The notes under the pieces were generated by a model. That model had not been told where the DNA came from. It made no database searches and worked only from the letters and a program-made list of their open reading frames with translations. 64,000 bases of DNA, from contig JABSSL010000086.1 in NCBI GenBank assembly GCA_013214355.1, positions 1 through 64,000 on the forward strand, read 5' to 3'. The translations under genes were made by a program, and so were the position numbers. Position 1 is the stretch's first letter; each line of letters begins with the position of its first letter. Positions 9,689 to 19,033 of the stretch are shown in pieces. This stretch comes from Saprospiraceae bacterium (GTDB taxonomy: Bacteria; Bacteroidota; Bacteroidia; Chitinophagales; Saprospiraceae).

Positions 9689-10678
9689 TCAATACGCCCA
9701 CTTAAGGTAAGTCGCTCCCCAGGTGAATCCTCCTCCAAAGGCAGTCAGGATGATATTATCCCCTTTCTTGAACTGACTTTCATAGTCCCACAAGCAAAGA
9801 GGAAGCGTTCCCGCTGTCGTATTCCCGTATTTCTGGATATTCATCGTTACCCGTTCCATTGGAAAATCTGTCATCCGTGACACGGTTTCGATGATTCTTT
9901 TATTGGCTTGGTGTGGTATTAGCCAGGCGATGTCATCTAATTCTAGGTTGTTCTGGGCCATGACTTTTTTCACTACATCTGACATACCCGCCACGGCTGC
10001 CTTGAATACAGGGCGGCCATTTTGATAGACAAAGTGTTCTCTTGCCATCACGGTATCTGTAGTAGCAGGGTAGCGAGATCCACCTGCTTTTTGGTATAAA
10101 TAGGCTTGACCTACCCCATCACTTTTATGAATGGAATCTATGAGGCCCATACCTTCGGTGTTTGGCTCCAATAGTACGGCGCCACCACCATCCCCAAAAA
10201 TCACACAAGTCGTTCGATCTTGGTAATCGATGATGGAAGACATTTTATCTGCACCGATAACGATCACTTTTTTATGAGTGCCCGCTTCAATAAACTTGGC
10301 GCCGGTAGTCAAGGCATATAAGAAACCAGAACAGGCCGCGCTAATGTCGTAGCAAAAAGCGTTCTTAATGCCGCAGGCATCGCAGATGATGTTGGCCGTA
10401 TCTGGGAAAGGCATATCCGGCGTTACCGTGGCACAGATCAGTAGTTCAATCTCACTGGGATCTGTATTTGTTTTTTCCAAAAGACCTTTTACAGATTCTA
10501 TACCCAACACGGAAGTACCTTGGCCTTCCCCCTTCAGGATACGCCGTTCTTTTATACCCGTACGTGAGGTGATCCATTCATCATTGGTCTCTACCATCGT
10601 CTCTAATTCCTGATTTGTCAACACATAATCAGGCACATAAGCATGGACGCCAGTAATGGCAGCTTGTAGTTTTGACAT
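9689..10678 (-). CDS. fabH: 3-oxoacyl-ACP synthase III (KAS III)
   Basis: 329 residues. The catalytic Cys116 lies in DISAACSGFLYAL, the His in LIPHQANKRII and the Asn in YGNTTAGTLP, completing the Cys-His-Asn triad. The C-terminus FGGGFTWGATYLKW is standard. The enzyme condenses acetyl- or branched-acyl-CoA with malonyl-ACP to start fatty acid synthesis, and so uses the product of the ACC subunits encoded downstream. It is the first gene of the operon. An inverted repeat at 10694-10711 lies directly upstream. The paralogue choice (FabH versus a secondary-metabolism KAS III) is settled by the operon. Confidence 0.95.
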   Translation of the reverse strand: MSKLQAAITGVHAYVPDYVLTNQELETMVETNDEWITSRTGIKERRILKGEGQGTSVLGIESVKGLLEKTNTDPSEIELLICATVTPDMPFPDTANIICDACGIKNAFCYDISAACSGFLYALTTGAKFIEAGTHKKVIVIGADKMSSIIDYQDRTTCVIFGDGGGAVLLEPNTEGMGLIDSIHKSDGVGQAYLYQKAGGSRYPATTDTVMAREHFVYQNGRPVFKAAVAGMSDVVKKVMAQNNLELDDIAWLIPHQANKRIIETVSRMTDFPMERVTMNIQKYGNTTAGTLPLCLWDYESQFKKGDNIILTAFGGGFTWGATYLKWAY

Positions 10679-10693
10679 GATCTTTCAATTAAA

Positions 10694-10711
10694 CTGACAG
10701 ATAGGTGTCAG
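10694..10711. promoter_or_regulatory. Perfect inverted repeat upstream of fabH
   Basis: CTGACA and TGTCAG are separated by six bases, 15 bases from the fabH start codon. The same half-site TGTCAG appears three times at 1448-1477. This could be an operator controlling the fatty-acid operon or a small hairpin in its leader. No regulator is identified. Confidence 0.4.
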
Positions 10712-10980
10712 ATGTTAAAATCAAAGCTTTTGGGGGACCTTAAGTGCTCATCACATCTTAATAGAATGACAGTAAGACGCCTACGAGCAGCTTGTAGTTT
10801 AGAAAAATGTTAGTTTTTATGGAACTCAGAAGATTTTGTTCTTCCACGCATCATCTTACTAACCATAATCGATATTCCTAAGCTCGATCTCCCATTGGAA
10901 ATCTAGATTTTATTCTTCCTCTTTGACCGAGGCGCTCTTTGGAGTCTATTTGGAGTTATAATAATCAAGTGCCGCCCTAT
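10712..10980. other. Intergenic region without recognised features
   Basis: About 270 bases between the fabH leader and the end of the SSS transporter gene. It probably holds the fabH operon promoter and the transporter's transcription end. No convincing hairpin with a T tract, tRNA or open frame is seen. Confidence 0.5.
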
Positions 10981-12495
10981 CTACGCTTCATCGGGATCTA
11001 CTCCTTCCTCTTCCGTTTCATAGGTTCGGTAGGAAATGGCGATTAATCCCAAGAAAGTCAGTAAGCCGTTCAAGGCAAGGTTGAGAAAACCAAATTCAAA
11101 ACCATAAAGAATTTGAGCGGAATACTGATCGATCAAAATCGTGATAACCGGAGCGGCAATACAAATGGGGATGACCCAGCGATCATTGATTTGCAGTTTT
11201 GTCATTGTTCCAAAGGCAAACAAGCCTAGCAGCGGGCCATAGGTATAGCCAGCAAACTTGAACAGTTGAGAAATAACCGCCTCATTGTTGATCGCATTAA
11301 AGATCATAATAAGTGTAAACAGGAGAGCTGAAAAGCCTAAATGCACCTGAAAGCGTTTCTTAGTTTTCTGTTCTTCTGGCAATTCGCTTTTCTCAAAATC
11401 TAAAAAGTCAACACAAAAAGAAGTAGTGAGTGATGTAAGGGCTGAATCTGCACTGGAATAGGCGGCAGCAATCAAACCCACAATAAAGACAATTCCGATG
11501 CCAGGAGATAGGTGTTGTAAGGCTATTTGAGGGAAAAGTAAGTCTGTTTTTTCTGGAATTTCAATGCCTACATTAGAGGCATATATATATAGAAGTGCTC
11601 CCAAGGTCAAGAAAATGAGGTTGGCAAAAATCAGGATAAAACTGAACGAAAACATGTTCTTTTGCGCATCTCGAATACTCGGACAACTCAGGTTCTTTTG
11701 CATCATATCCTGGTCCAAACCGGTCATTACGATCGTAATCAAAGCCCCAGCGATGAACTGTTTGAAAAAGTTATTCGGATCACTCCAACCCCCTTCGAAG
11801 AAAAACATCTGGGAGTAGTCACTATTTTTTACCATTGTAATTAATCCCCCTAAATCTGTTTCTAGGGCCTGACCAATCGCAAAAATGGTCAAAATTACAG
11901 CGGTCAGTAAACTCAAAGTCTGTAAGGTGTCTGTCCAGATAATAGTATTGATTCCTCCTCTAAAGGTGTATACCCAAATTAGCGCAATAGTGGAAAAAAC
12001 CGTTACGCCAAAGGGTACGCCAAATGGTGCTAGCACAAACTGCTGTAGAACAATTGCTACAAGATAAAGCCGGAAGGAGGCACCAATTACACGTGAAAGA
12101 AGGAAATAAGCTGCTCCGGTCTTGTAGGAATTGTTGCCGAAGCGTTGATCCAAATAAGTATAAATCGATGTGAGCCCTAAGCGGTAATACATGGGCATTA
12201 ATACCAAGGCAATAAAGGCATAGCCTACGAAGTAGCCAAACACCATTTGCATATAGGAAAAGGCTTGATTTGCCCCTCCTGCCCCTACTACACCTGGGAT
12301 AGATATAAAGGTAACACCGGAAAGCGTAGCGCCCACCATACCGAAGGCTACTAGCATCCAATTCGACTTGCGGCCCGCCAGAAAGAAGTTGTCATTTCCG
12401 GCATCTTTCCCAGTAAAGTAAGAGATAGCTACCAGTACCAAAAAGTAGCTGACAATAATCCCTATGATTAAAACTGGTGTTAGTTGTTGTATCAT
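10981..12495 (-). CDS. Sodium:solute symporter (SSS family)
   Basis: About 504 residues from ATG 12495; the open frame extends two codons to a GTG at 12501. Roughly 13 membrane segments are visible. The sequence has the SSS features: GRKSNWMLVAFGMVGATLSG near the first segments, and VGLIAAAYSSADSALTSLTTSF, which corresponds to the conserved sodium-binding TM8 Ser/Thr pair. Substrate is not assignable; related Bacteroidota proteins are annotated only as SSS. It ends with an acidic cytoplasmic tail (EEEGVDPDEA). It is monocistronic, with a palindrome just upstream. Confidence 0.88.
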   Translation of the reverse strand: MIQQLTPVLIIGIIVSYFLVLVAISYFTGKDAGNDNFFLAGRKSNWMLVAFGMVGATLSGVTFISIPGVVGAGGANQAFSYMQMVFGYFVGYAFIALVLMPMYYRLGLTSIYTYLDQRFGNNSYKTGAAYFLLSRVIGASFRLYLVAIVLQQFVLAPFGVPFGVTVFSTIALIWVYTFRGGINTIIWTDTLQTLSLLTAVILTIFAIGQALETDLGGLITMVKNSDYSQMFFFEGGWSDPNNFFKQFIAGALITIVMTGLDQDMMQKNLSCPSIRDAQKNMFSFSFILIFANLIFLTLGALLYIYASNVGIEIPEKTDLLFPQIALQHLSPGIGIVFIVGLIAAAYSSADSALTSLTTSFCVDFLDFEKSELPEEQKTKKRFQVHLGFSALLFTLIMIFNAINNEAVISQLFKFAGYTYGPLLGLFAFGTMTKLQINDRWVIPICIAAPVITILIDQYSAQILYGFEFGFLNLALNGLLTFLGLIAISYRTYETEEEGVDPDEA

Positions 12496-12511
12496 AATCA
12501 CTTGTGCACGT

Positions 12512-12525
12512 GGCGGATATCCGCC
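12512..12525. promoter_or_regulatory. 14-bp perfect palindrome upstream of SSS gene
   Basis: GGCGGATATCCGCC is a perfect palindrome 17 bases upstream of the transporter's start codon. The position suits an operator or leader element. Its GC content stands out against the AT-rich surroundings. Confidence 0.4.
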
Positions 12526-12870
12526 GCTGCAAGGGGGATATTTTGGTTTTGGCAGGGCAAATATAGTAAAATATCGAAAAGGGGTTCTCCTACTTGATAG
12601 GGTTAAAAGACAATTTATTTTACGCTTTGCTTCCCACTATTTAGTACAGACGGACAACATTCTAGTACTTTTCCCCATAATACCTACTGCCTCGATGCAG
12701 TGATGTAGACAATTGGCATTCCCTAAAAGGGAATCTTTTACATGGTTTAGGCTACCTAAATAAAAGCTGTAGCCGCCAATATTCCAGTCACTGAAAGAGC
12801 TGTAAGAATGAAGAACTTAGGTTTTTGCTTACATTTGTTGGATAGGTGTTTTTGTGTAAAATTTAGCAAA
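12526..12870. other. Divergent intergenic region
   Basis: 345 bases between the SSS transporter (minus) and the FKBP lipoprotein (plus), presumably holding both promoters. Small open frames here look spurious. No RNA gene recognised. Confidence 0.4.
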
Positions 12871-13461
12871 ATGCGTTATGCAATTTTCTTATTCAGCCTG
12901 TTGCTTGTTCAGGCTTGTGGTGGGTCTTCTGGTGCAAATCAGCAGGAGGCTATTTCTACCCCCTCTTTTACTGTCACTGACACTTTATCTGAGGAAGCAC
13001 TGATCGATAAGCTTTCCACTGCCTTGAGCAGCGATACTAATCTTCTGGGGCAAGAACGGAATGAGATCGTCAACCACTTGATTGATCAGAAAAAGGATAT
13101 GGACTTCACCAATAGTGGGCTCTTCTATCGAATTCTTGAGCCAGGTGAAGGGGACCTATTGAAGTGGGCAGACTATATCAAAGTACATTATCGAGGGTAT
13201 TTCTTAAATGGCAAAGAGTTTGATTCTTCCTATCAGCGAGGAGATCCGATTTCCTTTTATATTGGCAATATGATTCCTGGTTGGAATGAGGGATTGCAGC
13301 TATTGTCTCCTGGTGCTAAGGCGAGCTTTATTGTTCCCTCGCATCTAGCGTATGGAGAAAAGGGGTTTACGCTGGGAGGAGATCAGTTTTTGGTCCCACC
13401 TAATACCATCATAGCTTTCGACCTTGAAGTGCTGGAAAAGTTGCCGGATCCTAACCAATAG
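12871..13461 (+). CDS. FKBP-type peptidyl-prolyl isomerase lipoprotein
   Basis: 196 residues from ATG 12871. This start places the lipobox LVQAC at the end of a compact signal (MRYAIFLFSLLLVQAC), whereas ATG 12808 would add 21 residues before it. The C-terminal FKBP domain has IKVHYRGYFLNGKEFDSSY, GWNEGLQLLSPGAKASFIVP, HLAYGEKG and IIAFDLEVLEKL. It catalyses cis-trans proline isomerisation, probably as a periplasm-facing lipoprotein helping envelope proteins fold. It precedes the MBL hydrolase by 27 bases and may be cotranscribed. Confidence 0.9.
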   Translation: MRYAIFLFSLLLVQACGGSSGANQQEAISTPSFTVTDTLSEEALIDKLSTALSSDTNLLGQERNEIVNHLIDQKKDMDFTNSGLFYRILEPGEGDLLKWADYIKVHYRGYFLNGKEFDSSYQRGDPISFYIGNMIPGWNEGLQLLSPGAKASFIVPSHLAYGEKGFTLGGDQFLVPPNTIIAFDLEVLEKLPDPNQ

Positions 13462-13488
13462 TGATAGTGAAACCCTTGATTTTCTCCT

Positions 13489-14316
13489 ATGAAGCTTTCC
13501 TCGCGTATAGAACATCAGGACGTAGAGATTTTTAAGTTTGGTTCCTGGCCCTTCGGCCGGCCAAAGATGTTCTCACATCTTTTCTTTGTGGATGGTTTAC
13601 TCATTGATACGGGCCACAGTGGGATGCGGAAGGAGATTTGGCAAGCTGTCAGTCCTTTGGCTGTAGAGCAGATTTTTATTACTCATCATCATGAAGATCA
13701 CACGGGTAATTTGGCCATTTTACAATCCCACTTTGCTTGCCCGGCTTTAGCATCTGCCAAGTGTGTAGAATTGATGAAGGACCCTCCCTCCATTAGCTTT
13801 GCTCAATGGTTGACTTGGGGCCCCAGGCCAGCCTTCCGGGGGCTTACGGAGACCATGGATCGAATCAACACTCCTAAATATACTTTTGAAATCTATCCAA
13901 TTCCTGGGCATGCCGAAGATATGCTCTGCCTGTATGAGCGAGAACGAGGGTGGTTGTTTTCGGCAGATCTTTGGGTAAGTGATCGGATTAGATATTTTAT
14001 GCGAGCGGAGAGTGTGCACGAACAGATAGTGTCTATTCAAAAGGTATTAGAACTGGACTTTGATGTACTATTCTGTAGCCACAATCCTCAGTTCGAAGGG
14101 GGAAAGCAGCGGCTGCAGAAAAAGCTACAGTTCTTTCAAGACTTTTATGGGAAAGTTGCGGAGCAGTACCACAGAGGATTAACCCCCCAGCGGATCATGC
14201 AAGCATTAGCACTTAAAGAAAATTGGAATATTCGACTAACTTCTGGCGGTGAACTCTCCACCTTGAATATGATTAAAGCCGTTATTCGGGATGAGCAACT
14301 TCGGGCTCCTGTTTGA
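13489..14316 (+). CDS. MBL-fold metallo-hydrolase
   Basis: 275 residues without a signal peptide. The metal motif ITHHHEDHTGN gives H66-x-H68-x-D70-H71. Further ligands are the His in YPIPGHAEDM and the Asp in LFSADLWVSD, with a distal His in FCSHNP. The family covers beta-lactamase-fold hydrolases such as glyoxalase II-like thioesterases and lactonases; the substrate is unknown. The last ~35 bases overlap the end of the convergent lspA gene. Confidence 0.88.
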   Translation: MKLSSRIEHQDVEIFKFGSWPFGRPKMFSHLFFVDGLLIDTGHSGMRKEIWQAVSPLAVEQIFITHHHEDHTGNLAILQSHFACPALASAKCVELMKDPPSISFAQWLTWGPRPAFRGLTETMDRINTPKYTFEIYPIPGHAEDMLCLYERERGWLFSADLWVSDRIRYFMRAESVHEQIVSIQKVLELDFDVLFCSHNPQFEGGKQRLQKKLQFFQDFYGKVAEQYHRGLTPQRIMQALALKENWNIRLTSGGELSTLNMIKAVIRDEQLRAPV

Positions 14317-14788
14317 AGATAAAGGGGAGTAGGATAAAGAGTCCGATCATGATGGAGACATCGGCAAAATTGAAAATGCCGGTCCTAAGATCTCCGATGC
14401 CCATGTTCATAAAGTCAACCACCCGGCCGTAAAGAAGTCGGTCATAGATATTGCTCACTCCGCCGCCTATGATGAAGCTAAAGGCGATGATTTGCCAATG
14501 AGATAATTGCTTAGAAAAAAAGGTGTAGCCCAATAATCCGACCAAGAGGACTACGGGCAAGAAGTGCAAAAGGAAGGTTTGAAAACCTTTAGACCATTCC
14601 GCGCCCCAACTAAGGAAGGCTCCTTTATTTTCTGCATAGGATAGTCGAAAAAAATCGCCTAAAACTGGCTTAATGGTGCCAGAGCTTAATTCTTCTACCG
14701 CTACCTGTTTGGTCACTTGGTCACAGCCAACATTCAAAAAGACAATAGCCAACACTATCAATATCCGAGTAGTCAAGTTGTTAATCAT
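14282..14788 (-). CDS. lspA: Lipoprotein signal peptidase (signal peptidase II)
   Basis: 168 residues with four membrane segments. All signature blocks are present: CDQVTKQVA near the N-terminus, YAENKGAFLSWG, GGGVSNIYDRLLYGRVVDF and FNFADVSIMIG. The catalytic aspartates are D116 and D143. It cleaves prolipoproteins at the lipobox Cys in the inner membrane; several substrates are encoded nearby (FKBP, VWA, C40 and serine hydrolase lipoproteins). Its 3' end overlaps the MBL gene by 35 bases in convergent orientation. Confidence 0.95.
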   Translation of the reverse strand: MINNLTTRILIVLAIVFLNVGCDQVTKQVAVEELSSGTIKPVLGDFFRLSYAENKGAFLSWGAEWSKGFQTFLLHFLPVVLLVGLLGYTFFSKQLSHWQIIAFSFIIGGGVSNIYDRLLYGRVVDFMNMGIGDLRTGIFNFADVSIMIGLFILLPFIFKQEPEVAHPE

Positions 14789-14992
14789 AGCTTTAATGGT
14801 ATAGATGAATTCCTTATCTTGATCGCTGATGGAAGAGGCTTCAGCCAGTTATGGGCTGCTGACCACAACCAAATATACAGGGATGCGAGATGCATTACAA
14901 ATTATGAAAAAGCTAATTTGAGCTTTGCTCAAATCGCGTACAAGGCAAATATCCGCAACCTATTCCAGCACACACCTCGTAATAAACAGAAC

Positions 14993-16648
14993 ATGAAACC
15001 ATTGATCCAACGTATTTTAGTCGTCCTAGGTTTTTGTCTATTTCACTTCAGTATTCTTTCCGGTGCCGATCTCATTATACGAACTGCGACTAGTGATGAT
15101 CTTTCCAAAGTAGGTAAATCTGTAGAGCGACTTACTCCGATTGATGGAGGTGGAAAGTTCTTCATGGATAAAACGGAGGGTTTCGTGATCGACCTTCCTC
15201 CTTCCGTTTTGCCTGCGGGAGCTAGTATGATCGACATAAAAGCAAGCGGAGACTCCGTTAGATTAAACAGTTTACAACCCTATTATATTGCTAATCTTCC
15301 CATTGGTGAACCCGATATTGAGATGCAAGTCCTTGATGCCCAGGGTAATCCCTTGCCTTTTCAGGCTGGGGCCTCCAGTAGTATTGGCCTTAAAACGATT
15401 AGTCGTACCCCTTTGTTCAAGAATGATGCCGTTGCCTTTGGAATTCTCATGATCTTGTTGGCCTTGGTTTTTTGGACAGAAAAACTCCCTTCCTTTAAAG
15501 GATTTTACCGGTACGTTCCAGCACTATTATTGTGCTACTTTTTGCCTTCGATCTTTAATTCTCTAGGGATTATTTCTGGAGCTTACTCCAATTTATATTT
15601 TGTTTCTTCTCGCTACCTGCTTCCTGCAAGTTTGATTTTGCTCACAATCAGTATCGACTTTAAAGGCATCATTAATCTAGGACCAAAATCGCTGATTATG
15701 TTCCTGGCTGCTACCTTGGGCATTGTATTGGGAGGACCAGTAGCACTTTTGGTAACCTCTTACATTGCACCAGGTATAGTTTCTGCCAGCCCCGAAGAAC
15801 TTTGGCGAGGACTTTCAACCATAGCAGGGAGCTGGATAGGTGGAGGTGCAAACCAGACAGCTATGAAAGAGATTTTTGAAGTGGATGATAATTTATTCGC
15901 TTCCATGATTGTGGTGGATGTAGTAGTAGCGAATATCTGGATGGGATTTCTTTTATACGGCGCCAGTATTAGCGGAAGGGTTGACAAATGGTTAAAGGCC
16001 GATAGTTCTGCCATTGACGATCTGAGAAAGCGTGTAGAAGATTATCAAGCTAGTGTGGCTAAGATACCGACGACCACAGATCTGTTCATTATGTTGGGTG
16101 TGGCCTTTGGTGGAGTAGCTTTGGCGCATTGGGGCGCCGATGTGATTGGTCCTTGGATGCGTAGCCATGAAGAAGTGCTCAAGAATTATCGATTGGATTC
16201 TTTAGCCTCTGGTTTTTTCTGGTTGATTGTAATTGCCACCACACTTGGGCTGTTGATGTCCTTTAGTAAGGCACGAAAACTAGAGGGCGTTGGCGCTTCC
16301 AAATGGGGTAGCGTCTTCATCTATGTACTAGTGGCTACGATTGGAATGAAGATGGATTTAGGAGAGATCTATAAGAATTTAGGGCTTTTTGCCATTGGTA
16401 TCATTTGGATGCTTATCCACGTAACTGTACTCTTAGTAACCGCTAAAATAATCCGTGCACCCTTCTTCTTTGTAGCAGTAGGTAGTCAGGCCAATGTGGG
16501 GGGAGCGGCTTCTGCGCCAGTGGTGGCCTCCGCTTTTAGCCCGGCTCTGGCGCCGGTAGGCGCCTTAATGGCGGTGGTGGGATATGCCCTGGGGACATAC
16601 GGAGCCCTGGTCTGCGCTTACTTGATGAGAAGCGTGGTTGGCGCCTAG
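14993..16648 (+). CDS. DUF819 family membrane transporter
   Basis: 551 residues from ATG 14993, which gives a normal signal/anchor (MKPLIQRILVVLGFCLFHFSILSG). The open frame upstream to 14717 overlaps lspA and is not used. After an extracytoplasmic domain of about 110 residues, roughly 11 membrane segments follow, with the DUF819 hallmarks SWIGGGANQTAMKE and, near the end, GSQANVGGAASAPVVASAF. The two Gly/Asn-rich loops look like an internal duplication with two re-entrant segments, as in sodium-dependent transporters. Substrate unknown. The extra N-terminal domain makes it longer than the ~400-residue core family. Confidence 0.85.
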   Translation: MKPLIQRILVVLGFCLFHFSILSGADLIIRTATSDDLSKVGKSVERLTPIDGGGKFFMDKTEGFVIDLPPSVLPAGASMIDIKASGDSVRLNSLQPYYIANLPIGEPDIEMQVLDAQGNPLPFQAGASSSIGLKTISRTPLFKNDAVAFGILMILLALVFWTEKLPSFKGFYRYVPALLLCYFLPSIFNSLGIISGAYSNLYFVSSRYLLPASLILLTISIDFKGIINLGPKSLIMFLAATLGIVLGGPVALLVTSYIAPGIVSASPEELWRGLSTIAGSWIGGGANQTAMKEIFEVDDNLFASMIVVDVVVANIWMGFLLYGASISGRVDKWLKADSSAIDDLRKRVEDYQASVAKIPTTTDLFIMLGVAFGGVALAHWGADVIGPWMRSHEEVLKNYRLDSLASGFFWLIVIATTLGLLMSFSKARKLEGVGASKWGSVFIYVLVATIGMKMDLGEIYKNLGLFAIGIIWMLIHVTVLLVTAKIIRAPFFFVAVGSQANVGGAASAPVVASAFSPALAPVGALMAVVGYALGTYGALVCAYLMRSVVGA

Positions 16649-16700
16649 CAAAAAAAAGCATTTGATAGGAGGGTAGAAACGCTTTTCTAGAGATTTTGCC

Positions 16701-18233
16701 CTAGGTAACCGGCTTTTTGCGAAGGCTGTAGACCGTCTTGACTAGACCTATGCCAACAAGTATCAAGATGAATAATGCTGGGAATCCACCCAGTACACAG
16801 AGCAGGCGAATCCCGTCAACTCCAGCTGAGGTGATCATTACCCAGGCAATCAAGCCCACTAGACTGCCCCAAACCACTTTCATCGAGATAGGTGCTTCGG
16901 GGTTTTCTGGGCTTATGCCGGAGGTGCTGATGGCACTCATCGCCGAAATGTTGGAGTCGGCTGCTGTCACATAGGAGATGAAGATCATTACTAGTGCTAA
17001 AATAGAAATCCAATAGCCGTAGGGGAGATCCCCCAGGATCATGAACATTATATTTTCTTCTCCTTGCTCATTCAAGACGGTAAATAGATTCCCATTGCTC
17101 GAAATATCCAATCCCAAAGAAGCTCCACTGAATATCATCATCCAAGCACAGGTGAATATGGCTGGAAAAATGAGATTGTAATTGATAAAGTCCCGAATGG
17201 TATAGCCTACGGATAAACGGCCTAAGAATAGGGCGGCAATGGGTGCCCAGGCAAACCAGTTGGCGAAGTAGAAGACGGTCCAATTATTCATCCAGCCTTC
17301 ATCTATGTTGGAGGAAATATTAGTACTGCGACTAGGGAAGTGATATACATAATCTACGAAGCCATTTCTCCCAAACTCCAGCATAGAACTCGTCGGTCCA
17401 AGTAGAAAAAGCACACCTGCCAACCCAAAGAAAGCGCGGGTATTCCAGTCGGATAAAAGACTGATCCCCTTCTTTAAACCACTAATGGTAGACAGGATAT
17501 AAGTGGTGACAAGAGCTACACCGATAAGGCCCAAGATAATATCAGATTGCTTTACACCCATAGTGTTTTCCAACCCTCCCATTAGCGCAAATATGCCAGT
17601 ACCCAAGGAAGCTGCCATCCCAGAAATAAGGGCAACCAGGCAAATGATGTCAAGAACAGTACCCGCTTTGGAGTGTGTCCATGGACCAAAGATCGGGTAG
17701 AGTAAAGAACTGATCCTAAAGGACTGTCTGAGGTTATAATACACAAGAGCAAACAGTAGCCCCGCGACGGTATAAATCCCGTAAGGGGTGAATGACCAAT
17801 GCATGAACATCGTAGCCATGGCGAAGTTGGCGGCAGACTTGCTGTTGGCTTCCAACCCTAGTCCGGCTGGCGGCTGATGTAAGTGATAGATCGGTTCTGC
17901 CATGCCCCAAAAGAAGATGCCCGTAGCTACTGTAGTACAAAGGGCTATAGCAAACCACTTCCATCTGGTCAATATCGGTTGTGCTGAAGAGCCTCCAATC
18001 CTGATTTTTCCCGCTGGTGAAAAGTAGATGACGGCCAGGACGATTAGGAACAGAAAAGCCGTCCAGGTAAATAGCCAACCAAAATGCTGTAGAATCCACT
18101 GATTGGTTTGATTACAAAAGGCCAGAAAGCTTTCATTATCATACAAACTGTAGCCGATGACGGCTACCAGAAAAATGAGGGTCGGGTAAAAGATCGTTTT
18201 GTTGATAGAGAGTGAGGACGTCTTTTCTTTCAT
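16701..18233 (-). CDS. BCCT family transporter
   Basis: 510 residues and about 12 membrane segments. TM regions follow the BCCT pattern, including GIFFWGMAEPIYHLHQPP and MATMFMHWSFTPYGIYTVAG. The family signature segment reads WTVFYFANWFAWAPIAALFL, where usual members have FYWAWW-like tryptophans, so the substrate box is altered. BCCT proteins import betaine, choline or carnitine, often for osmoprotection. With the changed box another substrate is possible. It is followed 28 bases upstream (in gene order) by the TIGR02117 pair on the same strand. Confidence 0.88.
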   Translation of the reverse strand: MKEKTSSLSINKTIFYPTLIFLVAVIGYSLYDNESFLAFCNQTNQWILQHFGWLFTWTAFLFLIVLAVIYFSPAGKIRIGGSSAQPILTRWKWFAIALCTTVATGIFFWGMAEPIYHLHQPPAGLGLEANSKSAANFAMATMFMHWSFTPYGIYTVAGLLFALVYYNLRQSFRISSLLYPIFGPWTHSKAGTVLDIICLVALISGMAASLGTGIFALMGGLENTMGVKQSDIILGLIGVALVTTYILSTISGLKKGISLLSDWNTRAFFGLAGVLFLLGPTSSMLEFGRNGFVDYVYHFPSRSTNISSNIDEGWMNNWTVFYFANWFAWAPIAALFLGRLSVGYTIRDFINYNLIFPAIFTCAWMMIFSGASLGLDISSNGNLFTVLNEQGEENIMFMILGDLPYGYWISILALVMIFISYVTAADSNISAMSAISTSGISPENPEAPISMKVVWGSLVGLIAWVMITSAGVDGIRLLCVLGGFPALFILILVGIGLVKTVYSLRKKPVT

Positions 18234-18261
18234 GTCTCCGAGTTTAAATCAGTTCATACTC

Positions 18262-18972
18262 TTAGATCATCACTTCAGGCTTGGAGACCGGCTTTATCTT
18301 TTTGAATTGATAGAAAATAGATCGATCTATATTGGTCCAGCTTGCCGTGCGAACACCTATTAGTTTGAGGGCTCGTTGTGCCCAAGTGTTACAGGTGTTG
18401 AAAGCATGGTATTTCCCCACCGCTTCGTAGAATTGATCATTATTAGTATAGCCCCTGTCAGGAATTAGCTTTACCTGCTTTTCCTCGTCAAGCGCAAAGG
18501 TTTGGTGAATAAATGTACACAAGTTAATGTACTTGGCTTTAGAAACCCGAGTGTGCAGGACATTTGTTGTAGGAAGCTCAGGGTAAGCGTCAATATGCAT
18601 TACGGCAGGAGTAGGCAAGAAGAGGGTCCGGAAAGCTAAGCCAACTGTCAATTCACTCCATTCGGCGATGTCTAAGTAAATGGCCTTATCTCCCCAGCCA
18701 AACCCTAAATAGGTGTCCGGACCTTTGACTTCAAACAGTTCTGGAAGAATAATAGGACTCCAATCGAATGCTTTGTTTTGGGCTTGCATGATAAAGGTAG
18801 CATGCATGCCATTGGTATGAATGTATAGGTCGAAGCCATCCTCTTCCGGATGGAAGCGTGGATTGGTGGGAATAAGGGTACCCAAGAGCAGAACTATTCC
18901 ATAAGTGAGCAGCAGAACTAGTACCAGCACGACAACCGAAGCGATCCAGTATAGGATACTTATAAACACCAT
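18262..18972 (-). CDS. TIGR02117 (DUF2459) family protein, copy 1
   Basis: 236 residues with one N-terminal membrane anchor (residues ~5-30), then FDLYIHTNGMHATFIM, YLGFGWGDKAIYLD and YHAFNTCNTWAQRALKLIGV, which carries the conserved His/Cys region of the family. The N-terminal VHT-like strand and the late Cys suggest a papain/NlpC-like fold, but no activity is established to my knowledge. It is about half-identical by eye to the neighbour at 19034-19771, so the two are a tandem duplication. Confidence 0.85.
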   Translation of the reverse strand: MVFISILYWIASVVVLVLVLLLTYGIVLLLGTLIPTNPRFHPEEDGFDLYIHTNGMHATFIMQAQNKAFDWSPIILPELFEVKGPDTYLGFGWGDKAIYLDIAEWSELTVGLAFRTLFLPTPAVMHIDAYPELPTTNVLHTRVSKAKYINLCTFIHQTFALDEEKQVKLIPDRGYTNNDQFYEAVGKYHAFNTCNTWAQRALKLIGVRTASWTNIDRSIFYQFKKIKPVSKPEVMI

Positions 18973-19033
18973 TAATTGAATTTAGGTGTAAAATGAAAAA
19001 AGACTTGCCTGCTAGCATGCATATCGAGATCCT

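Noticed and set aside
14717-14992. N-terminal extension of the DUF819 protein
   Set aside because: The extension overlaps lspA on the other strand, is not hydrophobic like the family, and ATG 14993 gives a normal signal sequence.
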